Under the pieces are notes generated by a model. The model ran no database searches. It saw nothing but the letters and a program-made list of their open reading frames with translations, and was not told where the DNA came from. 64,000 nucleotides of DNA from Pseudoips prasinana. Lineage: Eukaryota; Arthropoda; Insecta; Lepidoptera; Nolidae. The first letter of the stretch is position 1; each line of letters begins with the position of its first letter. This document shows, piece by piece, positions 10,619 to 20,153 of this stretch. The position numbers were made by a program, and so were the translations under genes. The stretch lies in the NCBI GenBank assembly GCA_951640165.1, contig OX621251.1:23646893-23710892 (forward strand), written 5' to 3'.

Positions 10619-10795
10619 TGGAATTCCTGTGTCGCGGGGTACTATACAAACATATAATAGACGGACACAAATTACATCCAGACTCAGAACAACTATTTAT
10701 GGGTCACACAAATAGTTGTCCGACGCGGGACTCAAACCCGCGCCACGAAGAGGTGATGCGACTGTCTTAGCCGCTGCGCCTAACGTGCACCATTT
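10619..10795 (-). repeat. tRNA-derived SINE, family B
   Basis: Inverted copy with cctgtgtcgcggggtact at its 3' side and the B-box complement gggactcaaacccgcg. It is part of duplication copy 1. Confidence 0.75.
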
Positions 10796-11327
10796 GAGTC
10801 GAATCCTTTCGCCGCCGGAGGTTTAGGATATAGAACGTTACTTCATCTAGCGCTAAATTGGCCTACATCTCTTATTCTATGTGTCATTTGTAATCGAGCT
10901 GTAAGTTTTCTAAAGCATTATAATAGGTACTTAAATAAAATCGATGGTAGCAACATGTAGGAAAGCTATTTCATGATAATTATTCATTTTTATACACAGA
11001 AAACATACAATCCATAAAGCGAGTTACTTAAAATCAAAATATTCAAGGTAGTTACTGTTTAAATCTTTTTCTTGCTTGTTTTTATTCAGTTTCATTGGTA
11101 GATTACGCTTCTTAAAATTCCTCCGCTATTTATGTCGCACCTTGACAAAAATAATTTAAATTAAAATTATCACCTGTTGCATGACTTGGTTTTACTACAT
11201 CGTGTTTTCCGTCGCGTGTTGGTGAGACCCAAGAAAGATACGTCCACATTGCGAATAAGCCTCGTCCAATGCAACCAGATCGAATGGATTCACCATTTAT
11301 TTTAAAGACAACGCCTGCACTATGGAA

Positions 11328-11500
11328 TTTAATCCCTGTGTCGCGGGGTACTTTACAAACATATAATAGACGGACACAAATTACATCCAAACTCAGAAAA
11401 ACTATTTATGGGTCACAATAGTTGTCCGACGCGGGACTCGAACCCGCGACACGAGGAGGCGAGGCGACTGTCTTAGCCGCTGCGCCTAACGTGCACCATT
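11328..11500 (-). repeat. tRNA-derived SINE, family B
   Basis: Inverted copy in duplication copy 2. Its B-box complement gggactcgaacccgcg is intact, unlike the copy at 10619. Confidence 0.75.
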
Positions 11501-11911
11501 TGAGTCGAATCCTTTCGCCGCCAGAGGTTTAGTTTATAGAACGTTACTTCATCTAGCGCTAAATTGGTCTTCATCTTTTATCCTATGTGTCATTTGTAAT
11601 CGACCTGTAAGTTTTCTAAAGCATTATAATAGGTACTTAAATAAAATCAATGGTAGCAACATGTAAAAAGCATACATTACATGATATTTATTCATTTTTA
11701 AACACAGATAACAAACAATTTATAGAGCGAGTTACTTAAAATCAAAATATTAAAGGTAGTTACTGTTTAAACCTTTTTCTTTCTTGCTTTCTTTATTTTT
11801 AAGAGTTTTTTCCACCAGACCAGCGACTGGACAAACTAAAAAACCACAGTAATAGGTAGGTATAGGTCATACATTCATATGTTTACATAAATACTTATAC
11901 ATATATATATT

Positions 11912-12087
11912 ATACTAGCTGTGCCCCGCGGTGTTACCCGCGTCAAATTTTATAAATTTTCTTTGCTATAAACCTCACGGAGCCCGAGACCTTTCCAACG
12001 AATGCAAAACCGTGGAAATCGGTTCATGCGTTCTGGAGTTATAGAGTCAGAAAGGAAAACCCGACTTATTTTTATATAGTAGAAGAT
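11912..12087 (+). repeat. LINE-derived repeat of the 'ctagctgtgccccgcg' type
   Basis: It runs from ctagctgtgccccgcggtgt to aaaacccgacttattttt atatagtag. The closest relative is 32436-32635, which carries an extra fold-back near its end. Confidence 0.6.
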
Positions 12088-12099
12088 TATTGTTATCTT

Positions 12100-13145
12100 T
12101 TTTATACACTAGCGACCCACTTTGGCTTTATACGGTTTTTGTTCTATGTCTGGGTGTAAAATAATAATTAACACACTGCCATCTGAACTCCAACTACGCC
12201 GAGCCTGTTCTATGGCAACTAGACAACCGATAAACATATTAAAATAGATCTTAATAATATAATAATAATATTTAGGGACAAGGGACAATGTCACACAGAT
12301 CATCCTAGCCTCAAATTAAGCAAAGCTTGTACTATGGGTACCGGGCGACGATATACATACTTATATAGATAGATAAATACTTAAATACATAGAAAACATC
12401 CATGACTCAGAAACAAATATTCGTGCTCATCACACAAATATTTGCACTTACCGGGATTCGAACCCAGGACCACCAGCTTCGTAGGCAGGAGCACTACCAT
12501 CTAGGCTACGGTGGCCGTCATATATGCATACTATACATAAATTACACCCAGACGGAATAAATGATCCTGCTCATCACATAAAGATTTAGCCTGGATGGCG
12601 ATAGAACTCACCCAACGGGCCAATCAAATCTAAACTAATAATTATAATAATATCCTGCGACATTATTCACACACGGCCATCTGATTCCAAACAAAGCAGT
12701 GCTTGTACCATGGAAACCAGATAACTAATATACCTACTACATATAGGTACTAATTTTATTTTATAATACATCATAATATAATATAAACAAAGATCGTGAG
12801 AAATGGAAATCCGTTGTCTCTGCCTACCCCTCTGGGAAACAGGCGTGAGTCTATGTATGTATGTATGTATAATATAATATCCTGGGACATTCCTGGGAAC
12901 TTGTTTACACACAGCCACCTGATCCCAAACTAAGCAGAGCTTGTACTATGGAAACCAGATTAATTGGTATACTACATACACTACTTTGCTTCTGTAAATA
13001 CATACTTATATATATAATTACACCCAGACTCAGGATAAACAGACATATTCATGCACACAAATATTGGTCCTGGATGGGAATCGAACCCACGACCTGCGGC
13101 GTGAAAGGCAAGTATTCACCAACCACGCCAACCCGCCTGTTGAAA
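12100..13145 (-). repeat. Cluster of family A and A2 SINEs with a LINE tail
   Basis: It holds a rearranged A copy (12100-12260), an A2 copy (12270-12520; head complement gggattcgaacccaggacc), another A piece (12640-12790) and a LINE 3' scrap at 12795-12862 (ctctgggaaacaggcgtgag then (tatg)n). The last is a nearly complete A copy at 12868-13143. All A-type heads point leftwards. Confidence 0.7.
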
Positions 13146-13508
13146 TTGAATCTAACACCTGTTAAATAGCTTTTTTGTAAATATCTCTTAAAGTGAGTTC
13201 TCTAAATGCCATCAATCACTACACCTGTACCAGAATTTGTTGCGACTTTCGACTCTTAAGACAAATATGTAGTATGTAGCCCAGTCCTTCCTATCAGTAA
13301 CCTTCATCAATCATTCATTGATAAATAACTTTCACGGGTCCTCGGTGACCGCATGAAACAGGAAAAAGGTTTGAAAAGGCTTCAGTACACCTTCAAGGCT
13401 TTCCACTCAATCAGTGTTTTGTTTCAAAATAAAGAGTGGATGTATAGAGTCCAGGTCACATTTACCTGAACAGGCACGCACTATGTATATTATTCCGTGT
13501 CTCGCGGA
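13146..13508. other. Unassigned low-copy DNA
   Basis: No repeat match or coding frame seen. Confidence 0.3.
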
Positions 13509-13619
13509 GTACAGACCCCGGCACATCCAGCTACCCCTAATCTGTCAATTTTCTTTTATAGATTTTCAACTTTATCAGTTAAGCATAACGTTCGCAGCTT
13601 GATGTGCTGGCGTCTGTAC
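13509..13619. mobile_element. MITE family P, internally deleted
   Basis: The left end is gtacagaccccggcacatcc and the right end is cttgatgtgctggcgtctgt ac. The part before the right end is missing compared with 63518-63662. Confidence 0.7.
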
Positions 13620-14339
13620 AGCTACTTATGGGTACCACTGCGCCATTCGTTGATAATAATATATTTTAGTTATAACAATCACCTCCAATTACATTAACCT
13701 AATATGAAATAATTCTTCAGTTCTAGAATGTACCGACTGACTTTCATCTCACATCAAAATCCATATGAAATTACTAATATTTTTAGACCACATGCTTGGT
13801 TTCTATTAGACTCCTGACTACCTGTAAACTTTGTAATAATTTTTTTCACGGCTAACGTACCGTACCTGATAATAAGTGATCACCATCGCCCATGGACACT
13901 CGTAACACCAGAGGAGCCGCAAGTGCATCTTTAAGAGAGTCCTTTAGGAGAAGAAAGGAACAGAAAAGAAGTTAAAAGTTAGAGTAAGGCAGTGGTATTG
14001 GGATTTGCCAATTTATTGATTAAAAGCGAGCAAATTGGGAGGACACATACTATTGCGCACTGACTTAAGTTCCGCGCGTAAAGGGAAAATGTCAGGCAAT
14101 AATGAAACATGTAGAAAGTTTTAAGTAAAAATGTCGTGGAGAAAGCGACCAATTTATCTAATAGTCATGAAAATTGAGCATAGTTTTATATTTAATAAAC
14201 TTTTACATCTGAACACTCACGTGTGTTAATTTGTCTTTATGATTAGAATGTATTTTATTAAACACGCGATTGTTGGGACAGGTTGACAAATAGTTTGTGT
14301 ATTTGTCACAAAGATATATGTAAAAAAAATAGATGGTCT
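13620..14339. other. Left flank of the errantivirus-like element
   Basis: A family H fragment is at 13860-13950 (gataagtgatcaccatcgcc). The rest is AT-rich without an assignable repeat or gene. Confidence 0.35.
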
Positions 14340-14343
14340 AGAT
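14340..14343 (+). repeat. Target site duplication AGAT, left
   Basis: AGAT directly precedes the 5' LTR and again directly follows the 3' LTR at 22056-22059. Four bases is the usual length for gypsy-group integrases. Confidence 0.9.
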
Positions 14344-14604
14344 AGTTATGTACCCGGTACCACACAGGATGGTTACTGTGCCTGCTTAGAGTTGCGCAAG
14401 CCAGGTGGCATCGTGGGTGGTACAGTTCCACGTATTATGTATGTTAGCACATAAGTTACAAGTTAATTTGTGGGAAACAATTTGAATGTGAATTTAATAT
14501 TAAACGAGCATCTCACTCTGTTCGGACGTATTCTTTTATTTCTTCATATAACTTTGAAATATTTAGTTTTTAAAAAGCTAATTGAACCATCCACGAATTT
14601 GACT
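14344..14604 (+). repeat. 5' LTR, 261 bp
   Basis: It begins agttatgtacccggtac and ends gaatttgact. It matches the 3' LTR base for base except for two extra triplets, one near 14358-14366 and one near 14520. ATTAAA at 14499-14504 is a likely poly(A) signal. tcactc nearby resembles an arthropod initiator. I see no TATA box. Confidence 0.95.
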
Positions 14605-14621
14605 GGCGCTGAGGACAGGAT
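14604..14621 (+). promoter_or_regulatory. tRNA primer binding site
   Basis: The sequence tggcgctgaggacaggat begins at the last base of the LTR, as in many errantiviruses, and its TGGCG pairs with a tRNA 3' CGCCA. It resembles the complement of insect serine tRNA 3' ends, but the match from memory is imperfect, so the tRNA identity is tentative. Confidence 0.7.
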
Positions 14622-14741
14622 CGCTGTCAAATACGCGTCTACGCGAGATTTTGTGTGGATTTTCACGAAAATCGCGGTTCCGGGCGTGTACGCAGCGATC
14701 TATCGAACAAATAAATTTGTCAAGTGGTTGGAGCGAAGCTG

Positions 14742-14767
14742 ATGGCGATGCCGGCTGGTTGGTGAGT
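14742..14767 (+). promoter_or_regulatory. env leader start codon and 5' splice site
   Basis: An ATG at 14742 is followed six codons later by a consensus donor (TTG|GTGAGT), with the intron starting at 14762. Unspliced, the frame stops at once (TGA at 14763-14765). The donor leaves two bases of a codon (phase 2), and the candidate acceptors in front of env are in the same phase. This fits a spliced subgenomic env mRNA, as known for gypsy. Confidence 0.7.
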
Positions 14768-15100
14768 AAGCTTTTTCACCATCCCGTCTTTATGCCATTT
14801 TATTTTAATTGTTGAGTTTTGTTAAATAGAGCTTGGAAATCTCTCTTTTTAACTGTAGTCTGGTTTTCGTATGAAATTTATGATATCGGACTTTAATTAT
14901 ATAACGTGTTAGTAGTTAAAAGATAATTAGAAATTTTTTTAATTGAAAAGCATTTAAATACTTTTAGATACATATTTTACAGACATTTACTGTAAATTAT
15001 ATTAAGTAATATTAAAATTATACTACTATTTTGTAAGTGTAAATAGGTAATTACAGTGATCTATATTTCACTTATATTACACAAAAAAAAATAATTAATA
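14768..15100 (+). other. Element leader (5' untranslated region of gag-pol RNA)
   Basis: AT-rich with no sizeable frame, it lies between the donor and the gag ATG. Packaging signals would be expected here, but nothing specific is recognisable. Confidence 0.6.
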
Positions 15101-16372
15101 ATGGCAACCGATAATTTGGAGCGAGTCGTTCTTATTCCGAACGAAATGATTAAAATTATTCCCCTTTTCGGTGGAGATAAGCGGCAACTTAGCTTATTTA
15201 TAAGACAATGTGAATATGTAATTAACAAATATGTCGGGGGGCCCGTCCAAAATACTTACGTTATGCACACAATAATGAGCCGTCTCGTGGACAAGGCCGC
15301 GGCTCTCATTAGTGAACGGGAAGATATTGTGACTTGGGATGAGTTTAAAAAATTACTAACGCAACATTTTGGGGATCCACGCAGCGAAGAATGCATTGCG
15401 ATAGAGTTAGAGTCGATCAAAATTAAACAGGGTGAATCATACCTCGAACTTTGCAATAGAATTCAGTCTGTAAGGTCTAATTTAATATCAAAAGTTAATT
15501 CACTTCTAGATGCCGACCTTAAAAGAAGTAAAATTACAATTTATAATAATACTTCCCTTAATGTATTTCTGTATAATTTACCCGAGTACATGGTCAGAAT
15601 TGTTCGTTTGAAAACACCTCAAACTCTCGAAGGGGCCTTAAGCATAGTTATGGAAGAGGTCAATTTCCACGAACAATACACCGCTCGAAATAAAACAGCG
15701 TTAAAACAAAACTCTTCTGCTCAGCTCCCGGTTACACCAACAACATTTAGTTTCGGGAATAATACGCAACCGGCTAGATTCAATAATAACCCGACTAACC
15801 AATTTTTATCTCCAAAATTTAAGTTTGGTATAGCACCTGGTCAAGGTCAAGCGTTGCAGCATAGATCTCAACAGAACGGGCAACAACAATTTGGTTATAG
15901 ACCCCAGTTAGGGTATAGGCCCACGTTTGGTACTCGACCCCCATTTAATATGCGCCCTCAACAATTTGGGATGCACCCTCAACCATTAGGGATGCGCCCA
16001 CACCAATTTGGAAATCGCCCTTCAAACCCAGGCTTTTCCCAGTTCGGTTATAAACCGAATTTAACAAATAATCAAGGAAACATATCATCAGATGTCACAA
16101 TGCGTACTGCACCGGCACAAAATACGAATAGAGGTTTTAAATTAAATGAATTACAGTTTTACAATGAACAAGCATTCGATCATAATAACTACGAACAAAA
16201 CGATTTTAGTGACAAGTTGTACTATGATTACTATACAGATCCATATGAACAGACTGAACCGCATGTATCTTTTCCCGATTCTCAAAACTCAGATAGTGAA
16301 AGCGCACCTCCAGAAAATTCCGAAGACTCACAAAATTTTCATATGGCCTTGATTCAAAACGCCCAGAGGTAA
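15101..16372 (+). CDS. gag: Gag polyprotein of the errantivirus-like element
   Basis: 423 residues, starting at the first ATG after the leader. The N-terminal half has the capsid-like opening IPLFGGDKRQLSLFIRQCEY (about residues 19-38) typical of gypsy-group Gag. No CCHC zinc knuckle is present. Instead residues about 250-330 carry spaced RP/QFG repeats (GYRPQ, GTRPP, NMRPQQFGM, GMRPHQFG) rich in Q, G, P and R, a likely RNA-binding tail. The C-terminus is acidic and serine-rich. It forms the virus-like particle shell. It ends in TAA at 16370, with pol in the -1 frame behind it. Confidence 0.93.
   Translation: MATDNLERVVLIPNEMIKIIPLFGGDKRQLSLFIRQCEYVINKYVGGPVQNTYVMHTIMSRLVDKAAALISEREDIVTWDEFKKLLTQHFGDPRSEECIAIELESIKIKQGESYLELCNRIQSVRSNLISKVNSLLDADLKRSKITIYNNTSLNVFLYNLPEYMVRIVRLKTPQTLEGALSIVMEEVNFHEQYTARNKTALKQNSSAQLPVTPTTFSFGNNTQPARFNNNPTNQFLSPKFKFGIAPGQGQALQHRSQQNGQQQFGYRPQLGYRPTFGTRPPFNMRPQQFGMHPQPLGMRPHQFGNRPSNPGFSQFGYKPNLTNNQGNISSDVTMRTAPAQNTNRGFKLNELQFYNEQAFDHNNYEQNDFSDKLYYDYYTDPYEQTEPHVSFPDSQNSDSESAPPENSEDSQNFHMALIQNAQR
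16333..16339 (+). promoter_or_regulatory. Candidate -1 frameshift site AAATTTT
   Basis: In the gag frame the codons read CAA AAT TTT, so AAATTTT fits the X XXY YYZ rule exactly. The pol frame (-1 to gag) is open only from 16300, so the slip must happen within 16300-16372, and this is the only good heptamer there. A downstream structure was not evaluated. Confidence 0.75.
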
Positions 16373-19068
16373 TAGAAATTAATTGTGACCCTAGCCTTAA
16401 GTTACCCTATATTTATATTCCAGAAATTGATTCAAAATTTATGATAGACACTGGTAGTATGAGGTCATTTATCAGCCCTAGGAAAGCATACGAATATTTT
16501 CCATACGCTTTACGCTATGAACCGTTTAAGGTCATAAGTACTCATGCATCTAGTGCGCATTCAGAAGTTATAGAAATTCCGTTACCGCCAACTTTCAAGA
16601 GTAATGATCACCATAAGTTTTATCTCTACGATGTAGATTCACGTTATGACGGTGTCATCGGTGATGATCTATTAAGGCAGGTTGGCGCTCTAATTGATTT
16701 AAAACGTTACATTTTAAAAACCAGTACAACATCTATCCCTATAATTCATAATAGTTCTAGTTACCAAGTGAAAATAGCACCGCGAACAGAACAACGTGTA
16801 AAACTACCTACAGATTTACATACAGGAGTAGGCATATTAGAATATAAGGAGTTTTGTGAGGGTGTGAGAATGCCCACTGCTTTAGTTAACTGTAAAAATG
16901 GATATGCAACCACAATAATACAAAATAGTTTAGAGCAAGAGGCAGTAATGACAGTGAGGAAACCATTTAAAATCATCAAGTATGAGGATAATAATTGTAA
17001 TATAAATTTTACAAAAGGTATGAAAGATATTGAAGTAGACGCTTTACTAGAAGAAAATTTAAACAAATTACGCTTAGAACATATGAACGAGGAGGAACGA
17101 AAGTCTATATTTGAATTATGTAAAGAATTTAAGGATATTTTTTATTGCGAACAACTCCCATTAACTTTCACTGGTCAAGTTAAACACGTAATTCGGACGA
17201 AAAATGAGGATCCAATATATGTAAGGCCCTATCGTCAACCCCCTGCGCAAGCAGCTGAAATTAAAGAACAAGTAGACAAACTACTAAAAGATAATGTTAT
17301 AGAGGAATCACACTCTCCATGGAGTGCACCGGTCCATCTTGTTCCAAAGAAACCAGATGCATCAGGAAAACTAAAATATAGAATGGTTATTGATTATCGG
17401 CGATTAAATGAAATTACTGTAGATGACAAATACCCACTACCAAACATATTAGATCTTTTCGATAAATTAGGCAAAAGTATATATTTTTCGACAATTGACT
17501 TAGCGTCTGGCTATCACCAAATAGAAGTTAATGAAGAGGATAGGCAGAAGACTGCATTTAGTACAGAATTTGGACATTTTCAATTCCTTCCAATGCCGTT
17601 TGGCCTTAAAACAGCCCCTGCTACCTTTCAGCGGGCAATGGATAACATATTAAGAGGGTTACAAGGCATACATTGTCTTGTTTATCTCGATGACATAATT
17701 ATTTTTTCAAATAGCTTACAGGAACATTTAGAAAAACTACGAACAGTATTTACACGTCTCAGGGAAACTAATCTTAAAATACAATTAGATAAGCCAGAAT
17801 TTTTACGAAAAGAAGTGCTTTATTTAGGACACACGATCACAAAGGATGGACTTAAACCCAACAATGACAAAATTCAGACAGTACTTGACTACCCCTTACC
17901 TAAGACCACTACAGAAATAAAGAGCTTTTTAGGACTAATAGGATATTACCGACGCTTCATAAGGGACTTCGCAAAAGTTACGCAACCGTTGACTAACTGC
18001 CTAAAGAAACGCAATAAAGTTATAATCGACAAAAATTATATTGACGCTTTTGAAAAATGTAAAGAACTACTTACAACCGTGCCTTTACTACGGTACCCAG
18101 ACTTTGACAAACCCTTTATTTTAACAACAGATGCTTCCACTGTGGCTTTAGGGGCAGTTCTGTCTCAAGGACCGATTGGTAGCGACAAACCGATAGCATA
18201 TGCGAGCAGGACATTGAGTGACACTGAAAGTAGGTATAGTACTATCGAACGTGAGCTATTAGCAATTATCTGGGCAGTTAAATATTTTAGACCCTACCTT
18301 TACGGCCGCAAATTTATTATCTATACTGATCACAGGCCATTAGCTTGGCTGTATTCTTTAAAAGAGCCTAATAGTAAATTAACTCGGTGGCGACTACGAC
18401 TGCAAGAATATGACTTTGACGTAATATATAAAAATGGAAAGCAAAATACTAATGCTGACGCGCTTTCTCGGATCAAAATTAACGCTCTCGACTCTGATAA
18501 TGATGACGAAACTCAGTCAATGGCTGTTAACATTGATGACAACGAAACGGAAATTAGGAATAGAACTGATCAAAAGACTGATAAAACAGGTAAAGATTTA
18601 AAAAATCGTGACTCCTCTGACACAATTACTATTTCTGACTCAGAAAGGACGATAACGGCAGACTCAGAAGAGACGATGTCAGTAGACTCAGTAGACCGGA
18701 ATTATCCCGTAAGATCAGATAATAGCAGTACTATTACAGTTCATTCAGCAGCCGATATGGAATCATATGGCATTCCAATACTTCAGGAGGCCATTGATAC
18801 GAAACCAAACCAAATTTTATTCTTTGAATGGTTTAAAAACGATATTCAGGTTACAAATTTGTCTAGGGAAAAACAAAAGGTGTTGGAAGTTTTCTTACCA
18901 GTTGGTAACTTAGATTTAATAAAGAAATTCCTTAAAGAATATATTAAACCAAAAACCAAGTACTTTATATACTTTGAAAAACCCGAGCATAGACGAGACT
19001 TTTCCAATATTATTATTAGTCTATTTAAGCAAGGAATGGTAGATTTTATGAATGTACGAAGCGTGTAG
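16339..19068 (+). CDS. pol: Pol, part 1: protease, reverse transcriptase, RNase H
   Basis: Read after the -1 slip; the first ATG of this frame is at 16441. Aspartic protease motif DTGS is at 16447-16458. The RT active site YLDD is at 17683-17694, preceded by the ...DLASGYHQI and PFGLKTAPATFQ blocks. RNase H shows TTDAS (Asp at 18130), ERELLAI and YTDHRPL (Asp at 18328). After RNase H comes an unusually acidic, S/T-rich stretch (about 18490-18770), then a connection region. The frame closes at a TAG (19066-19068) before integrase, although integrase continues at once in another frame. This copy therefore makes a pol product without integrase. Confidence 0.92.
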   Translation, partial: SYGLDSKRPEVIEINCDPSLKLPYIYIPEIDSKFMIDTGSMRSFISPRKAYEYFPYALRYEPFKVISTHASSAHSEVIEIPLPPTFKSNDHHKFYLYDVDSRYDGVIGDDLLRQVGALIDLKRYILKTSTTSIPIIHNSSSYQVKIAPRTEQRVKLPTDLHTGVGILEYKEFCEGVRMPTALVNCKNGYATTIIQNSLEQEAVMTVRKPFKIIKYEDNNCNINFTKGMKDIEVDALLEENLNKLRLEHMNEEERKSIFELCKEFKDIFYCEQLPLTFTGQVKHVIRTKNEDPIYVRPYRQPPAQAAEIKEQVDKLLKDNVIEESHSPWSAPVHLVPKKPDASGKLKYRMVIDYRRLNEITVDDKYPLPNILDLFDKLGKSIYFSTIDLASGYHQIEVNEEDRQKTAFSTEFGHFQFLPMPFGLKTAPATFQRAMDNILRGLQGIHCLVYLDDIIIFSNSLQEHLEKLRTVFTRLRETNLKIQLDKPEFLRKEVLYLGHTITKDGLKPNNDKIQTVLDYPLPKTTTEIKSFLGLIGYYRRFIRDFAKVTQPLTNCLKKRNKVIIDKNYIDAFEKCKELLTTVPLLRYPDFDKPFILTTDASTVALGAVLSQGPIGSDKPIAYASRTLSDTESRYSTIERELLAIIWAVKYFRPYLYGRKFIIYTDHRPLAWLYSLKEPNSKLTRWRLRLQEYDFDVIYKNGKQNTNADALSRIKINALDSDNDDETQSMAVNIDDNETEIRNRTDQKTDKTGKDLKNRDSSDTITISDSERTITADSEETMSVDSVDRNYPVRSDNSSTITVHSAADMESYGIPILQEAIDTKPNQILFFEWFKNDIQVTNLSREKQKVLEVFLPVGNLDLIKKFLKEYIKPKTKYFIYFEKPEHRRDFSNIIISLFKQGMVDFMNVRSV

Positions 19069-20153
19069 TTTATGTGGAAGATGAAAAAGAACAAAAAGCA
19101 ATCATTTTAAAATATCATGATGGGTTAACATGCCATAGAGGAATTAAGGAAACAATGTTAAGGATCAAAAGAAACTTTTATTGGGATAGGATGCAAGAGA
19201 CTATTTCTGCAGTTTTGAATGTATGTGAATCATGCAATAAAATGAAATATGATAGAAAACCCATAAAACCTATGCTTCAATTAACACAAACCCAGAGCGC
19301 TCCCTTTCAAGAAATTTTCATGGATATTTTTAGTATAGAAAACCAATATTATTTAACAATCGTTGACGCATTCAGTAAGCTAGGCCAAGCCATAGAGATA
19401 AGTAATAGATCAACAGGTGAAGTAGTTAGAGCTCTCATAAAGTATTTCTCTATGTATGGAGTTCCTACAAAAATAAGCTGTGACCCCGGTTCGGAGTTTA
19501 ACAACGAAATGATTAGAGATATGACATCTATGTACAAAATTCAGTTACATATTACAACTGCTAATAATCCAAATTCGACAGGTATTGTAGAGCGATTTCA
19601 CTCTACGATAATTGAGATCTATCGTCTTGCTAAATACGAACAAAAATGCACGGATGCAGCATCCGTCATGACCTACTCAGTAATGGCTTATAATAATGCC
19701 ATTCACTCGGCTACAGGGTTAACACCCTTCGAGGTGGTATTCGGTCTTAACGATTCTAATCCGATGTTTAATGTAGATTTTGATAGGTTATATACGCAAC
19801 GACTACTAAAAGATCACGCGAAAAGAACAAAATTCTTATATCAACATTTAACAGATAAAATGGTAGAGCAAAAGAAAAAGATTAGGGATAAAAGAGGCGG
19901 AGAGAGTAACATTAGCTTAAAAAAGGAACAAGTTATTTTTGCAAAAGATGTTAACACCAGAAAAAGTAAAGATAAGCCTCGATATCAGAAAGTTATTGTT
20001 ACCGATAAAGTAAAACGTAATGTAGTACCCATTACTGTAGGACATAGGCAAACTAAAGTGCCTATTAAAAATGTCAAACGCCCTCCACAGGTGCAGTCTG
20101 GTCATTCTGACCTTGGTGATCCCAAACCAGGGCCTTCAGGTTCAAAAGATTGA
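19029..20153 (+). CDS. pol: Pol, part 2: integrase (out of frame with part 1)
   Basis: The frame is open from 19029, with family-like residues in front of the zinc domain from about 19050. HHCC zinc finger: KYHDG, TCHRG, then VCESC. The D,D35E core is intact: Asp in FMDIF (19323), Asp in CDPGSEFN (19482), and Glu in GIVERFH (19590), with 35 residues between the last two. A basic C-terminal part follows, ending in PGPSGSKD. The lack of a natural start and the overlap with the end of part 1 around 19029-19068 show that it belonged to one pol frame. A one-base length change, most simply in the T run at 19044-19047, accounts for the break. Confidence 0.9.
   Translation, partial: ARNGRFYECTKRVVYVEDEKEQKAIILKYHDGLTCHRGIKETMLRIKRNFYWDRMQETISAVLNVCESCNKMKYDRKPIKPMLQLTQTQSAPFQEIFMDIFSIENQYYLTIVDAFSKLGQAIEISNRSTGEVVRALIKYFSMYGVPTKISCDPGSEFNNEMIRDMTSMYKIQLHITTANNPNSTGIVERFHSTIIEIYRLAKYEQKCTDAASVMTYSVMAYNNAIHSATGLTPFEVVFGLNDSNPMFNVDFDRLYTQRLLKDHAKRTKFLYQHLTDKMVEQKKKIRDKRGGESNISLKKEQVIFAKDVNTRKSKDKPRYQKVIVTDKVKRNVVPITVGHRQTKVPIKNVKRPPQVQSGHSDLGDPKPGPSGSKD

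Larger units (their letters stand above)
10404..11786. repeat. Tandem duplication of about 0.7 kb, two copies
   Basis: Copy 1 is about 10404-11078 and copy 2 about 11079-11786. Both start with tttattcagtttcattggta and end with gttactgtttaaa. The offset grows from 675 to 708 along the unit because of indels. Each copy holds one inverted SINE B, so the duplication followed the SINE insertion. Confidence 0.8.

Noticed and set aside
14470..14742. 90-codon frame spanning the end of the 5' LTR and the primer site
   Set aside because: Crosses LTR and primer binding site and ends at the env leader ATG. No errantivirus protein is expected there.
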